Below are positions 9,595 through 18,623 of a stretch of 64,000 nucleotides of DNA, in pieces; within the stretch, counting starts at the first letter, position 1, and the number at the start of each line of letters is the position of its first letter. This DNA is from an uncultured Aquimarina sp. (GTDB lineage Bacteria > Bacteroidota > Bacteroidia > Flavobacteriales > Flavobacteriaceae). The notes below the pieces were generated by a model. The model saw nothing but the letters and a program-made list of their open reading frames with translations. It ran no database searches and was not told the DNA's origin. The DNA lies in NCBI GenBank assembly GCA_947498785.1, contig CANMLS010000006.1, positions 62,001 through 126,000 on the forward strand, given 5' to 3'. The position numbers and the translations under genes are program-made.

Positions 9595-10059
9595 ATGAGA
9601 ATGTTAAACACCACGAACTATATTTTTTTATTTGGTTTTTACCTTATCGCTACCAGCACTTTAGCTGCTCAAGATAGCACAAATCCTAATTCAGACAACC
9701 CAAATCAGAGCAATTTTGTACCTGTTAGTATTTTACCTCCACCAGAAGCTACGGTTACCATAAATCAAGATCCTAGAATAAAAAGATTGCTTGATATAAA
9801 ATCGAAAATGGAAAAAGATGGTGATTTTAGCGATCGTTATAAGATTCAATTATACTACGGAAACCTAAATAAAGCTAATGAAATAGTCAGATCATCTAAA
9901 GAATCATTCGCAAAATGGGAATCTACTATTCAATGGGAGACTCCTAATTATAAAGTATGGCTAGGCAATTATCGCACAAGACTTGAAGCTGACAGAGCCT
10001 TAAAAGAAGTTCATGAAAAGTTCCCAAATGCTTTTATCTTTAAACCTGAGAAAAAATAA
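9595..10059 (+). CDS. Secreted SPOR-domain protein
   Basis: Small exported protein of 154 residues with a hydrophobic signal peptide (about residues 6-25, ending LAAQ). The C-terminal 70 residues look like a SPOR domain, which binds denuded peptidoglycan: YKIQLYYGN, then a helix, then KVWLGNYRTRLEADRALKEV and FIFKPEKK at the end. The middle is low in structure (Asn/Ser-rich, with VSILPPPEA). It is transcribed divergently from actA and ends at a terminator shared with infB. Probable role in cell envelope or septal peptidoglycan; exact function unknown. The domain call rests on pattern only. Confidence 0.75.
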   Translation: MRMLNTTNYIFLFGFYLIATSTLAAQDSTNPNSDNPNQSNFVPVSILPPPEATVTINQDPRIKRLLDIKSKMEKDGDFSDRYKIQLYYGNLNKANEIVRSSKESFAKWESTIQWETPNYKVWLGNYRTRLEADRALKEVHEKFPNAFIFKPEKK

Positions 10060-10078
10060 AACTAGTACATATAATAAT

Positions 10079-10118
10079 AAAAACAAAGCCCGATGTATAT
10101 GCATCGGGCTTTGTTTTT
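10079..10118. terminator. Bidirectional intrinsic terminator between SPOR gene and infB
   Basis: A perfect stem of about 16 bp (AAAACAAAGCCCGATG pairing with CATCGGGCTTTGTTTT) around a 6-nt loop, with A-run on one side and T-run on the other. It can stop transcription from both converging genes. Confidence 0.9.
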
Positions 10119-10140
10119 ATTAACACTATACTCTATATAA

Positions 10141-12999
10141 CTAGAGCTTTTTCTTTACTGCTACTTCTTGATAAGCTTCTACTACATCACCAACTTTGAC
10201 ATCATTGTAGTTTTTTATCTGCAGACCACAATCATATCCTTTGGCCACTTCCTTCACATCATCCTTAAACCTTTTCAAAGAAGTAAACTCACCGGTATAC
10301 ACAACAACACTTTCTCTTATTAGACGTATTCCTGAGTTACGATAAATTTTACCTGTCAACACCATACATCCAGCAATAGTACCAACTTTGGAAATCTTAA
10401 AGGTTTCTCTAATCTCTGCTGTACCTGTTATCTCTTCCTTCATCACCGGAGACAACATTCCTTCCATCGCATCTTTGAGATCATTGATAGCATCATAGAT
10501 AATAGAGTATGTTCTGATATCGATTTCTTCTTTATCAGCAACCTGTCTTGCATTACCTGCTGGCCTAACATTAAATCCGATAATAATCGCATCAGATGCA
10601 GAAGCAAGTAGCACATCACTTTCTGTAATTGCACCTACAGCTTTATGAATTATATTCACATGAATCTCTTCGGTCGATAATTTCTGGAATGAATCGGTTA
10701 ATGCTTCTACAGAACCATCAACATCTCCTTTTAGAATAATATTAAGTTCTTTAAAGTCTCCTAACGCAATTCTTCTTCCGATCTCATCTAATGTTATATG
10801 ACGTTGTGTACGAACAGATTGCTCTCTATGTAACTGAGCACGTTTTGAAGCTATATCTTTTGCTTCACGCTCATCTTCTAATACACTAAATTTATCACCT
10901 GCTTGTGGAGCACCATCAAGCCCCAAGATAGACACAGGAGTTGAAGGTCCAGCTTCTTTTACATTATTACCACGCTCATCCTGCATCGCCTTCACTTTTC
11001 CACTATTTTTCCCTGCAAGAACATAATCCCCTACACGTAAAGTCCCTGTTTGTACTAATATTGTAGAGACATATCCTCTTCCTTTATCCAAAAATGCTTC
11101 AACTACAGTTCCTGAAGCCAATCGATTTGGATTTGCCTTAAGCTCTAATATTTCTGCTTCAAGAAGTACTTTTTCAAGCAATTCTTTAACTCCTAATCCT
11201 GTTTTAGCAGAAATATCATGAGACTGTATTTTACCTCCCCAATCCTCTACTAATAAATTCATAGAAGCTAATTTTTCCTTTATCTTTTCTGGATTTGCTT
11301 CTTGTCTATCTACTTTATTAATTGCAAATATGATTGGAACTCCAGCTGCCTGAGCGTGACTGATTGCTTCTTTTGTCTGTGGCATCACATCATCATCTGC
11401 CGCAATTACAATAATTGCTAAATCCGTTACTTGAGCACCACGTGCACGCATTGCGGTAAACGCTTCGTGACCTGGCGTATCCAAAAATGCTATTTTTTGT
11501 CCATTTTCTAATTGAACTCCATATGCTCCGATATGCTGTGTAATCCCACCACTTTCTCCAGCGATTACATTTTCTTCTCGAATATAATCAAGTAGTGATG
11601 TTTTACCATGATCAACATGTCCCATCACCGTTACTATAGGAGCTCTTTCTTTTAAATCTTCTGGAGCATCCACAATCTCTTCTATAGCATCCTCTATATC
11701 TGCCGTTACAAAATCAACTTCATAACCAAATTCATCAGCAACAATAGAGAGTGTCTCTGCATCTAGACGTTGATTCATTGTAACCATTATCCCAAGAGAC
11801 ATACAAGCAGAAATAATATCTGTAGTAGGCACACTCATCATTGTTGCAACTTCTGCAGCTGTAACAAATTCTGTCACTTTAAGAACTTTACTTTCCTGTT
11901 CCTGTTGAGCTACATCATCTTCTACCTTTTGACGGTGCTGATCTCTTTTATCTCTACGATATTTGGCCGCTTTAGACTTATTTGATTTTCCTTGCAGCTT
12001 CTCAAGAGTCTCACGAACTTGTTTTTGTACTTCTTCTTCGCTCGGTTCTTCTTTAACAACAGCAGGCTTTCTTCCTTTTGCAGGTCCACGGTTCCCTCCA
12101 TTTCGATTTCCACCTCCACGGTTTCCTCCTCCACGGTTTCCTCCTCCTGGTCTTCCTCCTCCTGATCCTTGAGAACCTCCTTCTTTACTTATTCTTCGAC
12201 GACGTTTTTTTGCCGCATCTCCAGCATTAGAAGTCTTTTTATCAGATTTATCATCTTTCTTTTTAGCAGGCTTTTTAAATTGAGCTAAATCAATTTTTTG
12301 ACCTGTAAAATTAGGGCCATCCAACTTTTTATACTGTGTTTTAACCTTTACAGGTTCTGCCGAAACTTCTGCTTGAGAATCTTCTACCTTTATTGATTTA
12401 TCCACTGGTGGCACTACAGGTTTAACCTCCACTTTTTTAGCTTCTACAGGCTCAACCTTCACAGGTTTGGACTCTGTAGGCTTTACTTCTTTTGGTGCTT
12501 GTTTTGTGATTTTCAAACCTTTCTTTTGCGGTCTATTAGAGATCATTTCGGGAGTAGCACTTTTAACCTCTTGTTTTACCTCTTCTTTTTTAGGCGTTTC
12601 AACTGCTTCAGTTTCGGGCTTTGCAGTCGCCTCTTTTTCTTTTTCTCCATCTAATTCAATCTTGCCGACTTGTTTTGGTCCACTCAACTGAGCTTTGGCT
12701 TTTACAACTTCGCGAGCTTCGGCAAGTTTTCGTTTTTCTTCTTGCTCATGCTCTATCTGCACTCGCAACGCTTCTTTCTCCTTCTTCTTTTCTTCTCCAA
12801 CCTCTTTTGAAGCTACCTTTTTACTCTTATCAGTTTGAAATTCATCAAACAAGAGCTGATAGATCTCTGAAGAAATCTTGGTAGTAGGACGCGCATCTAT
12901 CTCGTGACCTTTTGAATTCAAAAAGTCAACAGCCCGATCTAGCGAGATATTGAATTCGCGCAATACTTTATTTAATCTCATTGTTCCTGCTTCAGCCAT
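10141..12999 (-). CDS. infB: Translation initiation factor IF-2
   Basis: GTPase that brings fMet-tRNA to the 30S subunit. The 952-residue protein starts with an IF2_N domain (about residues 1-60), followed by a long charged Lys/Glu/Pro/Val linker and a Gly/Arg/Asn repeat tract (about residues 275-305), then a second IF2_N domain. The G domain follows with [20 protein letters not shown] and NKVDR motifs, and then domains II-IV. Length is normal for Bacteroidota, where the N-terminal linker is long. Third gene of rimP-nusA-infB, about 40 bp after nusA. Confidence 0.97.
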   Translation of the reverse strand: MAEAGTMRLNKVLREFNISLDRAVDFLNSKGHEIDARPTTKISSEIYQLLFDEFQTDKSKKVASKEVGEEKKKEKEALRVQIEHEQEEKRKLAEAREVVKAKAQLSGPKQVGKIELDGEKEKEATAKPETEAVETPKKEEVKQEVKSATPEMISNRPQKKGLKITKQAPKEVKPTESKPVKVEPVEAKKVEVKPVVPPVDKSIKVEDSQAEVSAEPVKVKTQYKKLDGPNFTGQKIDLAQFKKPAKKKDDKSDKKTSNAGDAAKKRRRRISKEGGSQGSGGGRPGGGNRGGGNRGGGNRNGGNRGPAKGRKPAVVKEEPSEEEVQKQVRETLEKLQGKSNKSKAAKYRRDKRDQHRQKVEDDVAQQEQESKVLKVTEFVTAAEVATMMSVPTTDIISACMSLGIMVTMNQRLDAETLSIVADEFGYEVDFVTADIEDAIEEIVDAPEDLKERAPIVTVMGHVDHGKTSLLDYIREENVIAGESGGITQHIGAYGVQLENGQKIAFLDTPGHEAFTAMRARGAQVTDLAIIVIAADDDVMPQTKEAISHAQAAGVPIIFAINKVDRQEANPEKIKEKLASMNLLVEDWGGKIQSHDISAKTGLGVKELLEKVLLEAEILELKANPNRLASGTVVEAFLDKGRGYVSTILVQTGTLRVGDYVLAGKNSGKVKAMQDERGNNVKEAGPSTPVSILGLDGAPQAGDKFSVLEDEREAKDIASKRAQLHREQSVRTQRHITLDEIGRRIALGDFKELNIILKGDVDGSVEALTDSFQKLSTEEIHVNIIHKAVGAITESDVLLASASDAIIIGFNVRPAGNARQVADKEEIDIRTYSIIYDAINDLKDAMEGMLSPVMKEEITGTAEIRETFKISKVGTIAGCMVLTGKIYRNSGIRLIRESVVVYTGEFTSLKRFKDDVKEVAKGYDCGLQIKNYNDVKVGDVVEAYQEVAVKKKL

Positions 13000-13042
13000 A
13001 AATGCCTTTTATTTAATGCTCAAATATAATTAATTGTGATTA

Positions 13043-14275
13043 TTAATCTTCAAATTCGGATTTTAAAATTCTAATCACTTCGCCAACTGTCTCTTCTTCA
13101 AGATCAGTACGCTTTACTAAATCACTAATATCTTGTTCTAAAATACTTTTTGCTGTATCTAATCCTATTTTAGAAAATTCTTCTATAATCCACGCATCGA
13201 TCTCATCAGAAAACTCTGTTAACTCAACATCTTCTTCAACTCCTTCTCTGAACACATCGATCTCAAAACCTGTTAATTGACCTGCCAATCTAATATTATG
13301 TCCTCCACGCCCAATTGCTTTAGAAACTTCTTCTGGTCTCAGCATTACTTCTGCTCGACTAGTTTCTTCATTAATTTTAATAGAGGTCACTTTTGCAGGA
13401 CTTAAAGCTCGTGTAATGAACAATTGCAAGTTATTCGTATAATTAATAACATCAATGTTTTCATTCCCTAATTCTCTTACAATACCATGTATACGAGAAC
13501 CTTTCATCCCTACACATGCTCCAACAGGATCAATTCTATCATCATAAGAATCAACAGCTACTTTGGCTTTTTCTCCTGGAATTCTTACCACTTTCTTTAC
13601 AGAAATCAAACCATCAAAAACTTCTGGTATTTCTGATTCAAACAATTTTTCCAAAAACAACGGAGATGTTCTAGACATTACAATAGCTGGCTTATTTCCT
13701 TTAAGTTCAACTGATTCTATAACCCCTCTTACATTTTCTCCTTTTCTGAAAAAATCAGACGGAATTTGTCTATCCTTAGGCAATATAATCTCATTACCTT
13801 CATCATCCAACATGATAATAGCTCTATGTCTAATATGATGAACCTCTGCGGTATATATCTCTCCTTCTAATTCTTTAAACTGCTTATATATATTAGTATT
13901 ATCATGCTCATGTATTTTAGAAATTAAATTCTGACGAAGAGCTAATATGGAACGTCTTCCTAAATCTATCAACTTAACTTCTTCTGACACATCTTCTCCA
14001 ACTTCAAAATCTGGCTCTATTTTTCTCGCTTCGGTTATTGATATTTCCTGGTTACCATCTTCTACTTCTCCATCTGCAACCACAATACGGTTTCTCCAAA
14101 TTTCTAAATCTCCTTTATCAGGATTTATAATGATATCGAAATTGTCATCACTCCCAAATTTCTTTTTTAGAGCATTTCTAAATACATCTTCTAAGATCGA
14201 CATCAGCGTCACACGATCTATAAACTTATCATCCTTGAATTCTGAAAATGATTCTATTAATGCGATATTTTCCAT
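13043..14275 (-). CDS. nusA: Transcription termination/antitermination factor NusA
   Basis: RNA-polymerase-binding factor acting in pausing, termination and antitermination. The 410 residues cover the N-terminal RNAP-binding domain, an S1 domain (GEIYTAEVHHI onwards, about 135-200), and two KH domains with the GACVGMKGSRI motif (about 250) and AIGRGGHNIRLAG (about 320). The E. coli C-terminal AR repeats are absent, as is normal in many phyla. It starts 15 bp after the rimP stop and is probably part of an autoregulated operon, given the hairpin upstream of rimP. Confidence 0.97.
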   Translation of the reverse strand: MENIALIESFSEFKDDKFIDRVTLMSILEDVFRNALKKKFGSDDNFDIIINPDKGDLEIWRNRIVVADGEVEDGNQEISITEARKIEPDFEVGEDVSEEVKLIDLGRRSILALRQNLISKIHEHDNTNIYKQFKELEGEIYTAEVHHIRHRAIIMLDDEGNEIILPKDRQIPSDFFRKGENVRGVIESVELKGNKPAIVMSRTSPLFLEKLFESEIPEVFDGLISVKKVVRIPGEKAKVAVDSYDDRIDPVGACVGMKGSRIHGIVRELGNENIDVINYTNNLQLFITRALSPAKVTSIKINEETSRAEVMLRPEEVSKAIGRGGHNIRLAGQLTGFEIDVFREGVEEDVELTEFSDEIDAWIIEEFSKIGLDTAKSILEQDISDLVKRTDLEEETVGEVIRILKSEFED

Positions 14276-14290
14276 ATCAGTATATTATAA

Positions 14291-14755
14291 TTAAAATGTT
14301 ATCATAACTTTAGCTTCTACAATACTTTCATAAGCTACATTAGCTTCTTTTGTAACAGTCACTTTACCTTTTCCTACTGGCTTAGGTTCTCTTGTTTTCC
14401 AGGTCAAGGTAATCTCATTATCTGTTGCTGAAATCAAATCTCCCTCTAATATTTTTTCTGCTGTCTTTATCTTAATTTTTCTACCAAGATTCTTCTTATA
14501 TTGACGAATGTGTTGTAGTCCTTCAGAGACTCCAGCTGACATTACCTGCAGAGAAAAATCTTCTTCTTCTCTATCGAGATTATGTTCAATTGCACGGCTT
14601 ACCGCAATACAATCCTCAACCTTTACTCCATTATCTCCATCTATAATAATTTCAATACTATTATCGGGATGGATTGTACTTTCGATAAGAAATAAAGACG
14701 GATTTTCTTTAAGCGCTCCTTCTAATAATTTCTGAACCTGATCTTTTAATGACAT
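14291..14755 (-). CDS. rimP: Ribosome maturation factor RimP
   Basis: Factor for 30S subunit maturation. I chose the ATG at 14755, giving 154 residues beginning MSLKDQVQKLLEGALKE. A longer in-frame reading from 14791 would run back through the terminator-like hairpin and has no family counterpart. Seen: the RimP N-terminal domain with the VEDCIAVSRAIEHNLDREE region and the C-terminal SH3-like domain (GRKIKIKT...LEGDLISATDNEITL). First gene of rimP-nusA-infB, with a well-matched promoter 60-90 bp upstream. Confidence 0.95.
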   Translation of the reverse strand: MSLKDQVQKLLEGALKENPSLFLIESTIHPDNSIEIIIDGDNGVKVEDCIAVSRAIEHNLDREEEDFSLQVMSAGVSEGLQHIRQYKKNLGRKIKIKTAEKILEGDLISATDNEITLTWKTREPKPVGKGKVTVTKEANVAYESIVEAKVMITF

Positions 14756-14763
14756 AAATAGAT

Positions 14764-14789
14764 AAAAAGAGGGGACTTCTCGTCCCCTC
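14764..14789 (-). terminator. Leader terminator/attenuator-like hairpin in front of rimP
   Basis: On the minus strand the sequence reads GAGGGGAC, loop GAGAA, GTCCCCTC, then TTTTT. The 8-bp GC-rich stem with a directly following U-run is a textbook intrinsic terminator. It lies inside the leader, about 20 nt downstream of the predicted transcript start and 8 nt before the rimP ATG. It is likely a regulatory attenuator for rimP-nusA-infB. Confidence 0.75.
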
Positions 14790-14815
14790 ATCCTGGTTTT
14801 TTAATTTCAACGGTG

Positions 14816-14845
14816 CAAAGATAGTAATAATATCTTAGATTCAAA
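14816..14845 (-). promoter_or_regulatory. Promoter of rimP-nusA-infB
   Basis: On the minus strand: TTTG (14845-14842), an 18-bp spacer, then TATCTTTG (14823-14816). This matches the Bacteroidota TTTG/TAnnTTTG consensus and predicts a leader of about 55 nt. Confidence 0.75.
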
Positions 14846-15005
14846 ATAACGCTGAGAATGAATTTATTCGTAAATTTAAGATACTTAATTTTGTATAGTC
14901 TCACCCCCAAAGTAATAACTCACAATTTAAGCACTGTTCAACAATTACAATTACATATAAAATTGCAAATTACAGATTAGTTATTCATTTCAAAAAAGTA
15001 CTGTT

Positions 15006-15836
15006 ATGATTAAAAATATACTTGTCCCAACTGACTTCTCTACACAAGCAGAAAGCGCATTAAAAGTAGCCGCACAAATCGCTAAAAAAAATGATGCTAA
15101 GATTTATTTGCTACACATTCTGGATCTCCCTATGCACCTCTCTGACCTTATGTCCTCTGGAGCAACAGCAGCTCCCGAAGCTATCTTCTTTATGAAACAA
15201 ACTCATAAAAAGTTTGAAGAAGTTATGGGTCAGGAGTATCTAAAAGGCGTTGAAATCATAGAAACAGTAAGTTTTGAAGACGTTCTTAGTGGTATTATTG
15301 ATTCATGTAAAAAAAACAATGTTGATATCATTATTATGGGATCACATGGTTCTTCTGGTTTTGAAGAATTATTTATTGGATCCAATGCAGAAAAAGTAGT
15401 TCGCACCTCAAAACAACCAGTATTGGTTATTAAAGAAGATTGTAATATTTTTGGGGTTAATGATTTTGTATACGCCACTAATTTTGACAATGAAGATAAG
15501 CCTTCTTTATTAGCAGCACATGAATTTGCTAAATCAATAGGTGCAAAACTTCACTTGGTTTGGGTAAATACTGCAAATGGTTTCAAAACAACCTATGAAA
15601 CCGAAGAGAAAATGAATAATATGATTTCTAATTTACCAATAGATAATTATTCTTTAAATATATATAATGATATTACAGTAGAAAAAGGAATTCTAAATTT
15701 TGCAGGTTCTTTAAACGCAGGGATGATTGGCATCAGCACTCATGGAAGAAAAGGAATATCCCATTTCATTAATGGGAGTTTAGGTGAAGATGTGGTAAAT
15801 CATGCTAAAAGACCAGTATTAACTTTTAAGATTTAA
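15006..15836 (+). CDS. Universal stress protein, tandem UspA domains
   Basis: Cytoplasmic stress protein of 276 residues with two UspA folds. The first (residues 1-140) has the strand-1 motif ILVPTDFS and the nucleotide-binding-like GSHGSSGFEELFIGSNAEKVVR. The second (about 145-276) has ISTHGRKGISHFINGSLGEDVV. The first G-2x-G-9x-G-type loop looks intact, suggesting ATP binding. Monocistronic, and divergent from rimP. A TAATTTTG (14886-14893) is a possible -7 box, without a clear -33. Confidence 0.9.
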   Translation: MIKNILVPTDFSTQAESALKVAAQIAKKNDAKIYLLHILDLPMHLSDLMSSGATAAPEAIFFMKQTHKKFEEVMGQEYLKGVEIIETVSFEDVLSGIIDSCKKNNVDIIIMGSHGSSGFEELFIGSNAEKVVRTSKQPVLVIKEDCNIFGVNDFVYATNFDNEDKPSLLAAHEFAKSIGAKLHLVWVNTANGFKTTYETEEKMNNMISNLPIDNYSLNIYNDITVEKGILNFAGSLNAGMIGISTHGRKGISHFINGSLGEDVVNHAKRPVLTFKI

Positions 15837-16566
15837 AAAAAAGTCTAAACCAAAATTCTTACCTGTCCAAATCCTCTAGGCATCGAAGACTACTAAACTC
15901 ACTTTGCAATGTTGTCCCTTTTGCTATAATTTTTAAAAATCGCAAACTTCTTACCCAAAAAACACATTTTTTTAAATAATTCATCTTGATTTAGTTTCTT
16001 GAAATTTTCTAATACCTATATAAAAACTAGGTAGTTGAACCTCCTCTAACTCAAAATAGTCGTATCAAATCGATTTAATAATGTACAAAACCGTCTATCC
16101 AAGGATTTATTCTCCCAGTTGAATAGGATTCTTTGTATCAAAAAGAGCTCATCTAATGAGGTTTTAACTTGCTCCAAAGCTGCAATAACTTCTTCAAAAA
16201 GAACTTCTATAACAAGAAAATCATTATCAATACCGCTTATAAGCTCAGGCATAGTTCTAGAAAACCTTTTCTATACAGTACGATATAAACAATAGTATTA
16301 CCAAACAAACTCTCAACCTGTAAATATTCCCATTGGATTACTGCTTATAGTGTGCACAATACAACATTAGCCACCTCTTTTTGTCTCTGATAAATATGAT
16401 CTAATTTCAATTCTATCGTATCCTTGTTTTTCACTTGGCCCATCCTTTTCTTTTAATCAACAGCCTCGAAACAAGCTCACAAGGTACGCTGAAAACGTCT
16501 TTTGTTTTCGAGACAAGCCTCTGGGAATTAAATTCTCTATAAGGAATTAAAAAAGTCGAGATGATT
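15837..16566. other. Intergenic region without a convincing gene
   Basis: About 730 bp between the usp gene and phnD. On the minus strand two short open frames are seen: 16046-16252 (68 residues, helical, Leu/Glu-rich, starting MPELISGIDND) and 16345-16443 (32 residues, MGQVKNKDTIEL). Neither is recognised; they may be relics of a small gene. An imperfect direct repeat TCGAAACAAGCTC (16466-16478) / TCGAGACAAGCCTC (16508-16521) flanks a small GAAAAC/GTTTTC hairpin. Confidence 0.35.
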
Positions 16567-17493
16567 TCACTTTAAAAAAATGTCTCCATATTCTTTTATG
16601 ACTATTTTCTTTAAATCACGGTATAAAGAATCGGTTACTGGTATAAACCGTATCTCTTTACTATATTGATTCTTTATAAATTCTCTCATTTCTGGATCGT
16701 CATACATAGCTATGTATGCATCGGTAATACCTTCCTTAATTTCTTTTGAAAGCTGTTTTCGTACATAAACTGGTGGTGGTGGAATGCTTTTAGATTGCCA
16801 AAGTATTCTATAATCTTCTTCTTTAATATCACCACGACTCACTAGATGAAGCAAACCAATAGTCGACATTGCCCCTAAATCAACCCGACCTGCCAAACAT
16901 GAATGTACGCCTCCTGCGGATGTACCAGAAAAAACAACATCCTTAAACGCCTCATTGGGATCAAGACCAATACTATTTAAATAGGCTTTGGGGTATAGAT
17001 ATCCCGAAGTTGATGCAGGATCTGGAAAAGTAATGCTGAGCATAGAAGCCTTATCTTTAACATCCTGAATCGATTCAATTCCTGAGGTCGAACTTGTATA
17101 TATACATGTATTATAGTAATAGATACTATTATCTGGATAAGCCGAGGTTACCAGAGGTTCTGCTTCTGCTCTTGCTGCCGCGATAAGATAAGAAAAAGCT
17201 CCTGTAGACGCCATATCAACTTTTCCAGTTTTCATCGCTTCAATTATGGTAGCATAGTCAGCACCCTTAAAGACATTAATCTTTACCCCTATACGATCTG
17301 ATATAAACTGGACTATTTTATTAAAATTATCTAAATTTCTTTCCTGATTTGGGGACAATACAATCCCATAGTTGAGTTCGGTAATGGGTTCATTTTCTTT
17401 GTTCTTATTGCCACAACCTAGATACAGTAGGACAATAGTTAAAAGAGATATTAATTTTAGTAATCTCTTATTGAGAGAAATTAAATTTTTCAT
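16567..17493 (-). CDS. phnD: Phosphonate ABC transporter substrate-binding lipoprotein PhnD
   Basis: Periplasmic phosphonate-binding protein that feeds the PhnCE transporter. The 308-residue product has a lipoprotein signal peptide ending LGCG (about residue 27). The PhnD-family core is visible: YGIVLSPNQE, DYATIIEAMKTGKVDMAS (about 80-97) and FPDPASTSGYLYPKAYL (about 155), the last being the ligand-loop signature. It is the last gene of the minus-strand half of the cluster, about 200 bp from the 2H-phosphoesterase gene, so it may have its own promoter. Its membrane and ATPase partners (phnC, phnE, phnE) lie 8 kb away on the other strand. Confidence 0.93.
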   Translation of the reverse strand: MKNLISLNKRLLKLISLLTIVLLYLGCGNKNKENEPITELNYGIVLSPNQERNLDNFNKIVQFISDRIGVKINVFKGADYATIIEAMKTGKVDMASTGAFSYLIAAARAEAEPLVTSAYPDNSIYYYNTCIYTSSTSGIESIQDVKDKASMLSITFPDPASTSGYLYPKAYLNSIGLDPNEAFKDVVFSGTSAGGVHSCLAGRVDLGAMSTIGLLHLVSRGDIKEEDYRILWQSKSIPPPPVYVRKQLSKEIKEGITDAYIAMYDDPEMREFIKNQYSKEIRFIPVTDSLYRDLKKIVIKEYGDIFLK

Positions 17494-17660
17494 ACAAATG
17501 TAATAGGTTATTATTATTTGGAATTTGGGAAATAATACTATGATAAATTTAGTTACAAAATCGACTGTCTTTATTATATAAAATATATTGACTTCTTATC
17601 TTTACTTTTCTTAAAGTTTAGTAAATCCGTTTAAAATTTCACCAAAGATGCCCATTTTAA

Positions 17661-17698
17661 ATTTCAAGTGTGTTAATTTTTAATTTCGAGTATGTTAA
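17661..17698 (-). repeat. 22-bp-phased direct repeat upstream of phnD
   Basis: ATTTCAAGTGTGTTAA (17661-17676) and ATTTCGAGTATGTTAA (17683-17698) differ at two positions and are spaced exactly 22 bp, two helical turns. On the minus strand each copy contains TTAACA, like the Pho-type boxes elsewhere in the locus. The second copy overlaps the stop codon of the preceding gene. Candidate regulator site for phnD. Confidence 0.5.
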
Positions 17699-18504
17699 AC
17701 AAAAGAGAAAGATGGATAAGCAGGATCGTATTTAAAATGTGAAAGGTTTTCATAGCTCCTCAACTCTGTATTAGAAATTAAAAACCGAAGTTCTTTTTCT
17801 CTCAAATCTAAATTATAACTGTGACATACCTCAGCAAATTTTAATCTACTCCCTAAACTTAATTTTCCATCAATATAGCCTAGGGTTATATGACTTATAA
17901 AAGGTCTTGTCCTTTTTATATCATGGATATTTAATTTAGGGTTACTGTAAAGTTTTTCGCGAAAGTCCATAATCGTCTCCCAATCTTGCTGTCGGTCGAA
18001 AGTACCCAATACCCCAAAAGAAGTCCCAAAAATACCTAAACCGATTATTTTCATTTCAATTGGTTTCTTTACTTTTGGTATGCTTACATCAGACAAAGCC
18101 TCTTCTATAATTTCGGGATATTGAGCTTCCAAACCTTTATCTATAATATGTTCTTCGAATCGTTTTCCCGACAATGTATTAACTACCGTTTGATGATAAC
18201 TATCTTTAGGCAGCATATAATAATTCTCGGGTTTATCAAGATCTTTTGCCAATCCATTTTGTATTTTTTCAATTTCTGAAATCAAAAAACCATTCCCAGG
18301 GTTGCTCTCCAACATAGAAACCAAGGCATATCCTTTATAAGGTACACTATGCCATTTATTATTAGAAAACTTGAACTTGTTTCCAGATTTTATGTTGTGT
18401 ACTTGTCTCAATAAGCCTTCAAAGCTAACCTCTTGCTCTTGTCTATTTTTCTGAGATTCAAAATTTAATTCTAAAAAATTTGGTTTGGATTTTACTGTCG
18501 TCAT
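17695..18504 (-). CDS. 2H phosphoesterase superfamily protein (DUF1868 type), possible PhnP substitute
   Basis: Predicted cyclic-phosphate hydrolase of 269 residues. Start at the ATG at 18504 (the upstream TTG at 18516 is less likely). The two His-x-Thr motifs that define the 2H superfamily are seen: HQT at residues 104-106 and HIT at 205-207, each in a typical context (SYHQTVVN and SHITLGY). No signal peptide, so cytosolic. It follows phnL by 120 bp and precedes phnD, inside a C-P lyase operon that has no phnP. Known: PhnP opens 5-phosphoribosyl 1,2-cyclic phosphate; 2H enzymes of the CPDase type open ADP-ribose 1'',2''-cyclic phosphate, the same bond. Inference: this protein does the PhnP step. 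Family assignment to DUF1868 is from memory. Confidence 0.75.
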   Translation of the reverse strand: MTTVKSKPNFLELNFESQKNRQEQEVSFEGLLRQVHNIKSGNKFKFSNNKWHSVPYKGYALVSMLESNPGNGFLISEIEKIQNGLAKDLDKPENYYMLPKDSYHQTVVNTLSGKRFEEHIIDKGLEAQYPEIIEEALSDVSIPKVKKPIEMKIIGLGIFGTSFGVLGTFDRQQDWETIMDFREKLYSNPKLNIHDIKRTRPFISHITLGYIDGKLSLGSRLKFAEVCHSYNLDLREKELRFLISNTELRSYENLSHFKYDPAYPSFSFV

Positions 18505-18623
18505 ATTATTCTTCAATTTCGATTTTCCTGTTTTAAATCATTTTTATCTTTAATGAATTGGCAAAAGTTATAATGTATTAAGTTATATTGATTTTTATAA
18601 TCAGAAGAATGATTAATACCATG

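Noticed and set aside
11963..12172. Pro/Phe-rich open frames on the plus strand opposite infB
   Set aside because: They are mirror translations of the Gly/Arg-rich IF-2 linker, with no start context or family resemblance.
14756..14791. Longer N-terminus for RimP
   Set aside because: It would translate the terminator-like stem; the family starts at MSLKDQV.
17495..17502. TACATTTG -7 box for phnD on the minus strand
   Set aside because: It ends one base before the ATG, so transcription would start inside the gene. No other in-frame start is available in the signal peptide.
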